Assembly: GCA_003569365.1 (NCBI GenBank)
Contig: BGOS01000023.1
Coordinates: forward strand, 124,001-188,000
Reading direction: 5' to 3'
From: Anaerolineaceae bacterium
GTDB taxonomy: Bacteria > Chloroflexota > Anaerolineae > Anaerolineales > UBA11657
Length of the DNA: 64,000 nt
Part shown: piece by piece, positions 33,578-39,960 of the stretch
Numbering within the stretch: position 1 is the stretch's first letter
Layout of the letters: each line of letters starts with the position of its first letter
The notes under the pieces: model-generated
Database searches by the model: none
Told to the model about the DNA's origin: nothing
What the model saw: only the letters and a program-made list of their open reading frames with translations
Position numbers and translations under genes: made by a program

Positions 33578-34411
33578 CTAACCCGCGGCGCGCGGATGCG
33601 CCACAACTATCAAGCGATGGCTGTTGGTAAAGAACGGCCAGCAGCTTATCAGCGTCAGGCGGTCATCACGGGTGGGGCGGATGAAACTGGCGTACAGCAG
33701 CTGCTCCGCCGGAGACGAGTACCACATGGGAACAATCAGCCGTTCGGTCACCGCGTATTTGCGCATCGCGCCGTTGGCATAAACATCCAGCTCGTCGCCG
33801 GGCACAAGTTCGTTCAGGTTGCGGAAGACCATGCCTTCAGTATTTTGGTGGCCGGCCAGCACTGTGTTGCCGCCAATCCCAAACCCGGCTGAGGCGGGCA
33901 GCCAGCCGGCCAGCCCGTAGGGAATCTTCCAGTTTCCGTCCGCCGCCGCGGCCGCACTGCCGATGGCCGCATCCAGCCCGATGCGCGGCGCCACAATGCG
34001 CTGCGGCGCAACTTGCACCCGGACTTGGGGCGCTTGCGCCGTGGCGACTGGCACAGGCTTCACACGCGCCAGAAACCCGCCGCGGATGGGAAGGTATTTT
34101 GCGAAGCCGGCACCGCGCCGCAGCTGGGTGCTGGCCGCAGAGCGCAGCGCAGCCGGCAGCGCAAGCGGCGTGCCCGGGTTTGTGTGGCTGGTTAAGTCTG
34201 AGCTGGGCGCCACTGGTGTTGCGCCAAGATTGGAGTTTTGAGCTTTGGCCATTTCTGCCAATACTGTGGCGAGCGGCACTACAACCACATGTTTGGGCAG
34301 CGTGTACGCCACCGAGGCGGTTGGCCCGCCCAGCGTGCAGCCGGCAGCGGCGCAGGCAGCAGCCACACCAAGCAACAGCTGCGCTGGAGCAGCGCGCAAC
34401 CAGCAGCGCAT
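33578..34411 (-). CDS. Sortase in the sigma-28 flaG-fliS operon
   Basis: Sortases cleave LPxTG-type signals and attach proteins to peptidoglycan or each other. The catalytic triad is visible: His188 in TVLAGHQNTEG, Cys257 in LTLISCWP, Arg266 in SHRLIVVAHP. The fold pieces RIVAPRIGLDAAIG and GDELDVYANGAMRKYAV fit class D/E-like sortases. The N-terminus has a hydrophobic signal ending in AAAGC that could be a lipobox. The ATG at 34411 starts 4 bp after the fliS stop, so it is co-transcribed with flaG and fliS from a sigma-28 promoter. The LPETG protein at 13480-14607 is the only candidate substrate in the window. Confidence 0.93.
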   Translation of the reverse strand: MRCWLRAAPAQLLLGVAAACAAAGCTLGGPTASVAYTLPKHVVVVPLATVLAEMAKAQNSNLGATPVAPSSDLTSHTNPGTPLALPAALRSAASTQLRRGAGFAKYLPIRGGFLARVKPVPVATAQAPQVRVQVAPQRIVAPRIGLDAAIGSAAAAADGNWKIPYGLAGWLPASAGFGIGGNTVLAGHQNTEGMVFRNLNELVPGDELDVYANGAMRKYAVTERLIVPMWYSSPAEQLLYASFIRPTRDDRLTLISCWPFFTNSHRLIVVAHPRAAG

Positions 34412-34415
34412 GCGC

Positions 34416-34769
34416 TTACGCGATCGCAGTGACGGCGGGCAGCGCGACCGCCACGCTTTGTTTTTGAAGTTCTGACCAGGTGGAGCGCAGCTCGAGCAGC
34501 ACTTCCGCTGCTGCATCCCAGCGGCCGGAGCGGCACTCGTCGGATGTCCACTGGTAAAGTGCCAGCAACCGGGCGGGCAGGTCGCCCTGCTCAAAATCGA
34601 GGCTCTTGATTAATTCATGAATGGCGCGCGTTGCCGTGGCAAGGTCCTTGCGGCCACAGGCTGAGATTGCGGCATCGTATGTAAGCACAACCAGCTTCAC
34701 GGGATCCGCATTGAGGATGTCGTGTTCGCGGTAGTTGCGCGCCAGCCGAGCGTAGGGGTTGATGGTCAT
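34416..34769 (-). CDS. fliS: Flagellin export chaperone FliS
   Basis: FliS prevents premature flagellin polymerisation. The pattern NPYARLARNYREHDILNADPVKLVVLTYDAAISACGR, LDFEQGDLPARLLALYQW and ECRSGRWDAAAEVLLELRSTWSEL is typical. Length 117 is normal. It follows flaG and precedes the sortase by 4 bp. Confidence 0.93.
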   Translation of the reverse strand: MTINPYARLARNYREHDILNADPVKLVVLTYDAAISACGRKDLATATRAIHELIKSLDFEQGDLPARLLALYQWTSDECRSGRWDAAAEVLLELRSTWSELQKQSVAVALPAVTAIA

Positions 34770-34849
34770 GCTGCGTTAGCTCCTAAAGGGTTAACCCGGC
34801 GCGGCGGTGGCTCCACCGCCGTGCGGATTCGAAATTGTGTTTATGTGCG

Positions 34850-35266
34850 CTAAGTAAACAGGTTCAGAAAGTGGTCGTATCCCATTTTGTTAAGTTCGTC
34901 GGGCGGGATGGTGCGCACGACCTCTTTTGTTTCCGGGTCGATCATAGTGATCGTAACGGACCCGTCTTCACGATTAATTTGAAAGCGCAGGCTGGTGCCC
35001 GACTTGGTTTGAAATTCAGGCTGCGGGTCTGCCTTCGGCTTTGATTCTTTGTTGTCGGATTCGGCCAGCTTGCGAGCCGACATCGAAATTTGCCCCTCAT
35101 CTGCCGGTGCCAGCCGGTCTGCCTTTTGGCCTATGGCTGCGCCCGGCAGGGCGCGTTCTGTCTTGGCATCGGCAGCCGTTCCCACCGCGGGCTTTGCCGC
35201 TGCTGGGGCCTGGCTGGCCGGCGCAGTTTGCCCGCCCACAGGTGTAAGTGAATCAGAGGGTGCCAT
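34850..35266 (-). CDS. flaG: FlaG family protein
   Basis: FlaG proteins affect filament length and lie near fliD. The C-terminal block LRFQINREDGSVTITMIDPETKEVVRTIPPDELNKM is the family hallmark. The N-terminal 70 residues are Ala/Lys-rich. It is the first gene of a sigma-28 unit that also carries fliS and the sortase. A GGCGGTGG/CCACCGCC hairpin lies in the 80-bp gap to fliS. Confidence 0.92.
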   Translation of the reverse strand: MAPSDSLTPVGGQTAPASQAPAAAKPAVGTAADAKTERALPGAAIGQKADRLAPADEGQISMSARKLAESDNKESKPKADPQPEFQTKSGTSLRFQINREDGSVTITMIDPETKEVVRTIPPDELNKMGYDHFLNLFT

Positions 35267-35302
35267 CGTAATTTTTGCCCAAGCTGCTTTTCGTTAGCTT
35301 GG

Positions 35303-35329
35303 GTATCGGCGGGGCTGGCCGAAACTTTA
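35303..35329 (-). promoter_or_regulatory. Sigma-28 promoter of flaG-fliS-sortase
   Basis: On the - strand the site reads TAAAGTTT-N11-GCCGATAC: 15 of 16 positions match the FliA consensus. It lies just past the fliD stop codon and about 37 bp before flaG. It puts the sortase under late flagellar control. Confidence 0.88.
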
Positions 35330-35333
35330 GCGG

Positions 35334-37058
35334 CTAGGCCAATTTGCTCAAGGAGCTTTGGGTGTTCATTAGCGTCATAATTTCCGCCTGGTGCCGCCCG
35401 TACTGGGTTTTTAGGCTTGTTTCATGTTCCGTTATCAACTGCTTGCCTCTGGAAATGCGGCTGGTAACGTCGCTAATTTGTGCGGTTATGCCCTTAATGG
35501 AGGCATCCACGACGCCCTTGGTGGTTGTGGTGAAGGTTTTAAGGCGTGCCTGCAGCCTGTCTGCCACGGCATTTACGAGTGCCTTGGCACCGGTGGGATC
35601 GGAGCTGAACGCTGCAAGCAGCTTGGCTTCGTCCAATGTGGCGGAAAGCGAGGTTGTGCTGATGTTAACGCCCAGGTCGGTCATGGCGGTGTATGTGGTT
35701 CCCGTAAGGCCGCTGACGCGGCTCTGCAGATCCGAAATCAAATTGCGGCGCAGGCTCACAAAATTGTTGTCTTGCGCCAGGATCCCGGCGGAATATTTCT
35801 TGTCGGCGACCTTGGAGATTGCTGTTTGCCCCGTAACGTAATCGTTGGTGGAGTTAAAGTCCGCGACCAGCGCTTTGAGCTTTGCAACTATGGTGGCGTT
35901 GTCGCGGGTGACGACGAGCGCGGCATTTTTTCCGGCTGCATCTGCTGCCAGGTTGAGCGTCACGCCGGAGATCACATCCGTCAAACCGGAGTTTTGGCTG
36001 CGGGTCACGCTGATGCCATCCACGCTGAATGCGGCGTTGGTTGGCGCCTGGATGACACTGGCGAAGGCGCCGCCACTATCCACAACCTTCAGCGCCAGCA
36101 GGATGTTGTCTGTGCCGCTGGCATGGCCGGCTAGCACGGAGCGGTGGGTGCCGCTGTTGTTTGCGGTGAGGATCAGCCGCCGGTCCACAACTCCGGCTGT
36201 CACTTCATTGCCCTCGGCAAAGGTGCCGCGGTTGATGAGGGCAGCAATATTTGTTAAGGTGTGCGTGCTCAACACGGTAATGGCAGCGCCCTTTGCAACA
36301 TAGGTGGCTGATGCTGCGTTGGCGGCTTTGCTGCCAGTGGTGTAGCTGCCGCCGCCGAATGTGAACTTTAGGCCGCGCCCGGTGTCCACGGTTGGCTGGC
36401 CGGCGGGCACAGCTTGCCACGCGGATGTCGTTTCGGTGGAAGAGGCGCTGCCATATTTGCGGATGGCCACTGCCTGTGACTGGCTGTTGACCAGCCGGAA
36501 TTCATAAACGCTGCTGTTGTTGCGTACTTCCACATAGTACTGGTCGCTGCCTAGCTCGCGCAGTCCGGTTGTCAGGTCGGCGGTGCTAAAGCCGGACACG
36601 GTGGCGGGGTTGGGCGTGGTTGTGGAAGAGATGGAGCGGGTAGCGGCACCGCCCACAGTGAACACGCCGGACAGGCCAAGCTGTTGGTCGGAATATTCCA
36701 AGGCCGTGCTGGAGCCAACTGCGTGGGCTTTGGCGAGGGCAGTAACCGCAATGCGCTGGGTGCCGGCAATTGCCTGATCGTTTGCAGAAGCCGTAAACAC
36801 GGCGGCCCCGGTTGTGGAGGGCTCGGATACGGACGCGCTGCGCTGCTCCAAAAAGTTGGTTGTGCTGTCTGTTGCCAGATTGTTGACGGAGGTGAGCATG
36901 CTGGAGAGCCGCGTGCCGGCCGTGGAATAGACTGACTTGCGCGCCTCCAGCGACTGCAGCTCGGTGGTCAAGCGCTGGAGGGGTTTGGCTTCGGTTTGCA
37001 GCGTCTCGGTTATCAGATTGCTGAAAAACGAGTTGATTGCTGCGATATCGGTGGCCAT
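35334..37058 (-). CDS. fliD: Flagellar filament cap protein FliD
   Basis: FliD caps the filament and folds incoming flagellin. The N-terminus (AAINSFFSNLITETLQTEAKPLQRLTTELQSLEARKSVYSTAGTRLSSMLTSVNNL), central SVDGISVTRSQNSGLTDVISGVTLNL and C-terminus (KGVVDASIKGITAQISDVTSRISRGKQLITEHETSLKTQYGRHQAEIMTLMNTQSSLSKLA) all fit. At 574 residues it is within the usual range. It follows flagellin 1 beyond a terminator, so it may depend on read-through; I see no separate promoter. Confidence 0.94.
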   Translation of the reverse strand: MATDIAAINSFFSNLITETLQTEAKPLQRLTTELQSLEARKSVYSTAGTRLSSMLTSVNNLATDSTTNFLEQRSASVSEPSTTGAAVFTASANDQAIAGTQRIAVTALAKAHAVGSSTALEYSDQQLGLSGVFTVGGAATRSISSTTTPNPATVSGFSTADLTTGLRELGSDQYYVEVRNNSSVYEFRLVNSQSQAVAIRKYGSASSTETTSAWQAVPAGQPTVDTGRGLKFTFGGGSYTTGSKAANAASATYVAKGAAITVLSTHTLTNIAALINRGTFAEGNEVTAGVVDRRLILTANNSGTHRSVLAGHASGTDNILLALKVVDSGGAFASVIQAPTNAAFSVDGISVTRSQNSGLTDVISGVTLNLAADAAGKNAALVVTRDNATIVAKLKALVADFNSTNDYVTGQTAISKVADKKYSAGILAQDNNFVSLRRNLISDLQSRVSGLTGTTYTAMTDLGVNISTTSLSATLDEAKLLAAFSSDPTGAKALVNAVADRLQARLKTFTTTTKGVVDASIKGITAQISDVTSRISRGKQLITEHETSLKTQYGRHQAEIMTLMNTQSSLSKLA

Positions 37059-37070
37059 GGTGTGTGCTTT

Positions 37071-37111
37071 GGTTTAGAAACCGGCCCCCGCGTTTTTGGC
37101 GCGGGAGCCGG
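37071..37111 (-). terminator. Intrinsic terminator after flagellin 1
   Basis: On the - strand CCGGCTCCCGCG and CGCGGGGGCCGG form a 12-bp stem with one mismatch and a 7-nt loop, followed by TTTCT. It lies 54 bp past the flagellin stop. Partial read-through would supply fliD. Confidence 0.85.
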
Positions 37112-37164
37112 CACAAATTGCTCTTGTGTGGAGTGCCGGTTTGCGAAGTGCCCTAGTTCGTCGC

Positions 37165-38082
37165 TTACCGGAACAGCGAGAGGACTGCCTGCGGATTGGC
37201 ATTGGCTTGCGCCAGGGCTGCCGTGGCAATCTGCTGCAGGATGAGGTAGGTAGTGGCCTTCACCTGCTCCCGCGCGATGTCTGCATTGTAGATGCGGTTG
37301 AAGGCCGCTTCCACGTTGGCATGCGCCACCGTCACCTGCTCTTCTTTGAAGGTGAGGCGCGCCATCATAGAACCAACCTCGCGCATTGAGATGGAAACGG
37401 AAGCGATGGCAGACTCGATGCTTCCCATGTAGGCTTGGGCAGAAGCATGTGAGTCCACGTGGCCGCGCTCCACTACGCCAGCCAGATGCAGGTCACCAGA
37501 GCTGTGGCCCTGCCGGCCGGCGACGCCACTCATCGAAAAACCAAAGAAGACTGTGTTTTGGCTGTCAGCCCCCGTCTGGAGCATGACGCGCGTGCGCGGA
37601 TGGTTCGGGTTGGTGGTGATGCGCTCATCGATTTCGAGCAGCTTGCGGCCGTTCCACGTTGTCTCGTTATTGATGTCGTCCATTTCCGCCAGGAACTGGG
37701 AGATCTGGGCTTCGATGTCATTGCGCTCCACCGGTCCCATGATGTCACCGATGGCCTGCTGCGCTTTGCTGCGGATCTTGACGAGAAGATCCATCAGCTT
37801 TTGCAGGCTGCCTTCGGCAGTGGCCAGGAAGTTCTTGCCATCGCCGATATTGTCCAGCGCCTGCAGGTAGCCAGTTGCGCGGACGCGCATCTTGGTACCA
37901 ATTGTGAACCCGGCGGGGTCGTCCTCGGCGGTGTTCAGGCGCCGGCCGGTGGCCAAGCGCGTCTGCGCAATTGCGAGTTCCCGGTTGTCCAGCAAAAGAG
38001 AGTTGAGTGCGTTCAGTGCGCCAATGTTTCCGGCTACCCGGGTGAGATCCGGATTGGCGGCTGAACCGATAAGTCCTGGCAT
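37165..38082 (-). CDS. fliC: Flagellin (copy 1)
   Basis: The filament subunit, 305 residues. The N-terminal D0/D1 helices contain LNALNSLLLDNRELAIAQTRLATGRRLNTAEDDPAGFTIGTKMRV; the C-terminal helix ends EQVTVAHANVEAAFNRIYNADIAREQVKATTYLILQQIATAALAQANANPQAVLSLFR. The central variable region is short. Strong AAGGAGG ribosome-binding site. The gene has its own sigma-28 promoter and a CsrA-type leader. Confidence 0.97.
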   Translation of the reverse strand: MPGLIGSAANPDLTRVAGNIGALNALNSLLLDNRELAIAQTRLATGRRLNTAEDDPAGFTIGTKMRVRATGYLQALDNIGDGKNFLATAEGSLQKLMDLLVKIRSKAQQAIGDIMGPVERNDIEAQISQFLAEMDDINNETTWNGRKLLEIDERITTNPNHPRTRVMLQTGADSQNTVFFGFSMSGVAGRQGHSSGDLHLAGVVERGHVDSHASAQAYMGSIESAIASVSISMREVGSMMARLTFKEEQVTVAHANVEAAFNRIYNADIAREQVKATTYLILQQIATAALAQANANPQAVLSLFR

Positions 38083-38090
38083 GGTTGTAA

Positions 38091-38127
38091 ACCTCCTTGT
38101 TTACCAAATTTGGGGGATCCTTCCCCC
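38091..38127 (-). promoter_or_regulatory. CsrA-type sites in the flagellin 1 leader
   Basis: On the - strand a GGGGG/CCCCC stem (38127-38112) presents the loop AAGGAT, the core of the CsrA consensus. A second site CAAGGAGG overlaps the ribosome-binding sequence (38099-38092). Two sites, one covering the Shine-Dalgarno, is the architecture of the B. subtilis hag leader. Confidence 0.7.
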
Positions 38128-38229
38128 ATTGTGATGTGCCAGCAGTCTGCGAAACTTGGCGCCTGGTCCCTGCGGAATGTGCTCGGGCACGACCTCCGCT
38201 GCAGGGGTATTTATTGCGCTGTAAGAGGG

Positions 38230-38256
38230 GTATCGGCACACCAGCGCTGCGCTTTA
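38230..38256 (-). promoter_or_regulatory. Sigma-28 promoter of flagellin 1
   Basis: On the - strand TAAA (38256-38253), 15-bp spacer, GCCGATAC (38237-38230): one mismatch to the FliA consensus. The transcript would have a leader of about 140 nt containing the CsrA sites. Confidence 0.88.
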
Positions 38257-38285
38257 CCAGCGGCGCTGGTAAAGATTGGGTAAAC
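38252..38285 (-). promoter_or_regulatory. Perfect 23-bp inverted repeat plus extra direct unit over the flagellin 1 -35
   Basis: CTTTACCAGCG and its exact reverse complement are separated by a single base (38252-38274), covering the sigma-28 -35. A further unit beginning GTTTACC (38285-38275) lies exactly 11 bp upstream in direct orientation. The word CTTTACC is the same as in the phased arrays, so the same regulator may touch this promoter, possibly as repressor or activator. Confidence 0.55.
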
Positions 38286-38321
38286 GCTCCGCCGGAGGGC
38301 GGGGCGCTTGGCTGGCGGCTG

Positions 38322-38362
38322 GGCCGCCACCGCCGCGCTTTGCGCGCAGGCGGCGGTGGCCG
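38322..38362 (-). terminator. GC-rich hairpin after flagellin 2
   Basis: GGCCGCCACCGCCG (38322-38335) pairs with CGGCGGTGGCC (38351-38361). It lies 37 bp past the flagellin 2 stop on the - strand. No U-tract follows, so it could be a weak terminator or an RNA-stabilising hairpin. Confidence 0.5.
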
Positions 38363-38398
38363 TTTGGGGGCGGGCAGGAGGCTACCCGCGCCCCGGTT

Positions 38399-39280
38399 TT
38401 ACCGGAAGAGTGCGAGCACTGCCTGCGGATTTGCATTCGCCTGCGACAAGCTGGCGGTGGCAATCTGCTGCAGGATCAAGAAGGTGGTGGCCTTCACCTG
38501 CTCGCGGGCAATATCCGCGTTCATGATGCGGCTGAAGGCCGCTTCGGTGTTGGCATGCGCCACCGTCACCTGCTCTTCTTTGAAGGTGAGGCGCGCCATC
38601 ATGGAGCCCACCTCGCGCAATGAAACGCTGATGGAGGCAATCGCCGAGTCCACGCTGGACATGTAGGCTTGGGCAGAGCTGCTGGAATTTACGTGTCCGC
38701 GGTTTGAGACGCCATCCAAATGAAGATTGGATGAGCTGTGGCCAGTGGTGCGCCCGAACTTGAATGAAACTGTGTTGTCGGCGTTGGCGCCGGTTTGGAA
38801 TACAGTGTCAGCACCGCCAACCGACATTTGCAGAAGCTTCTTGCCGTTCCATTGTGTCTCGTTATTGATGTCAGAAATCTCAGCCAGGTAGCCTTCAATT
38901 TCTTTTTCAATATCGCTGCGCTCGGTTGTGCCCATTATGTCTGAAATGGCCTGCTGCGACTTGGTGCGGATCTTGATCAAAATATCATTGATCTTCTGGA
39001 GTGATCCTTCGGCGGTAGCAAGGAAGTTCTTGCTGTCCCCCAGATTGTCCAGCGCCTGCATGAAGCCTTCCGCCCGAGCACGCAGCTTGGTGCCGATGGT
39101 CAAACTTGCCGGATCGTCTTCAGCGGTGTTGATCTTCCTGCCCGTGGCCAGGCGCGTCTGCGCCACAGACAACTGCCGATTAACCAGGTTCAACGCATTC
39201 TGTGCGTTCAACGCCCCCACATTGCTTGCGACGCGCGCCAACTGGTCAGATTGAGCCGCCGATCCTACTAGTCCAGCCAT
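38399..39280 (-). CDS. fliC: Flagellin (copy 2)
   Basis: A paralogue of the neighbouring flagellin, 293 residues. It has LNAQNALNLVNRQLSVAQTRLATGRKINTAEDDPASLTIGTKLRARAEG at the N-terminus and the same C-terminal helix ending ANANPQAVLALFR. Its central region is shorter than in copy 1. It has its own sigma-28 promoter with a perfect -10 and -35, and a strong AAGGAGG site. Confidence 0.97.
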   Translation of the reverse strand: MAGLVGSAAQSDQLARVASNVGALNAQNALNLVNRQLSVAQTRLATGRKINTAEDDPASLTIGTKLRARAEGFMQALDNLGDSKNFLATAEGSLQKINDILIKIRTKSQQAISDIMGTTERSDIEKEIEGYLAEISDINNETQWNGKKLLQMSVGGADTVFQTGANADNTVSFKFGRTTGHSSSNLHLDGVSNRGHVNSSSSAQAYMSSVDSAIASISVSLREVGSMMARLTFKEEQVTVAHANTEAAFSRIMNADIAREQVKATTFLILQQIATASLSQANANPQAVLALFR

Positions 39281-39290
39281 AATAATGTAG

Positions 39291-39328
39291 CCTCCTTGTC
39301 TGTGACGGTCCGTGGGACTGCATCCCTG
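39291..39328 (-). promoter_or_regulatory. Possible CsrA sites in the flagellin 2 leader
   Basis: CAAGGAGG covers the Shine-Dalgarno (39298-39291). CAGGGATG (39328-39321), an exact CARGGAUG match, and CACGGAC lie upstream within 40 nt. The hairpin context is less clear than for flagellin 1. Confidence 0.5.
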
Positions 39329-39441
39329 CCGAAATCCGTTTTTTCCGCTTTGCCCTAATAATGGCGCGTAGTCACCAAATGCCCCTGCATTGTGGTTCCC
39401 TTACTACGCCCCAGCGCAATCCCTGTCTCGCGCTTGGGGGG

Positions 39442-39468
39442 TTATCGGCAATTTGCCGGACACCTTTA
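39442..39468 (-). promoter_or_regulatory. Sigma-28 promoter of flagellin 2
   Basis: On the - strand TAAA (39468-39465), 15-bp spacer, GCCGATAA (39449-39442): a perfect match to the FliA consensus. Confidence 0.92.
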
Positions 39469-39705
39469 GATTGCCTTTACTAAATTTGGCGGGGGATGCA
39501 GCACAAGGATGAAATGGTGGAAAGCAGTCATTTGGGCGATTTTTTCACGAAAAGATGGCAAGTTGGGGGGTATTTGCCAAAATTTATGCCGCGGATGGAA
39601 GGGCGCTCGGCTGCGCTGGCTTCGAGGCTGGATTGTTTCCGAAATGGATTGGAGCAAGGCGTGCAGCTGCGGGCTGCGGCGGCTGACGGGGTAGCGCGCC
39701 GGATT
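39469..39705. other. Intergenic region between flagellin 2 and the glycosyltransferase operon
   Basis: No convincing gene. The stretch is less GC-rich than its surroundings around 39500-39600. No intrinsic terminator is visible for the - strand glycosyltransferase operon ending at 39706, so that transcript may run toward flagellin 2. Confidence 0.5.
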
Positions 39706-39960
39706 CTATGTACGGACTCTAGCCTCCATTTGGCGGGCTTGCCGTAAAAAGACTTCTGCTTTGGCTTCTTCGCCGGATTGCATTAGCAGGGCGCCCAGAT
39801 TATGCAGTGCCTGAGAGTTGTGCGGCGCTAGTTTTAGGGCTGCGCCAAAGGCGCGCACTGCCGGCAACAATTGGTTGGCATTGGCATAAGCTGCGCCGAG
39901 GTCGTTGAGTACGTCTGCATCCAATGGAGCCAGCTCCCGCGCGCGCTCCAGAACGGCACG
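39706..39960 (-). pseudogene. C-terminal TPR fragment, out of frame with the upstream GT2 gene
   Basis: From about 39960 the -strand frame reads AVLERARELAPLDADVLNDLGAAYANANQLLPAVRAFGAALKLAPHNSQALHNLGALLMQSGEEAKAEVFLR-type TPR repeats. These continue the TPR array of the preceding gene, but one base is missing near 39960-39970 relative to it. It is either a sequencing error, a real frameshift mutation, or a separately translated piece starting at the ATG at 39924. Confidence 0.6.

Noticed and set aside
39450-39485. Phased repeat before flagellin 2
   Set aside because: Two CTTTA words 11 bp apart exist, but they are in the opposite orientation to transcription and one is simply the sigma-28 -35.
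39466-39657. 63-codon - strand frame covering the flagellin 2 promoter
   Set aside because: It overlaps the beginning of the perfect sigma-28 site, lacks a ribosome-binding site and has no recognisable sequence.
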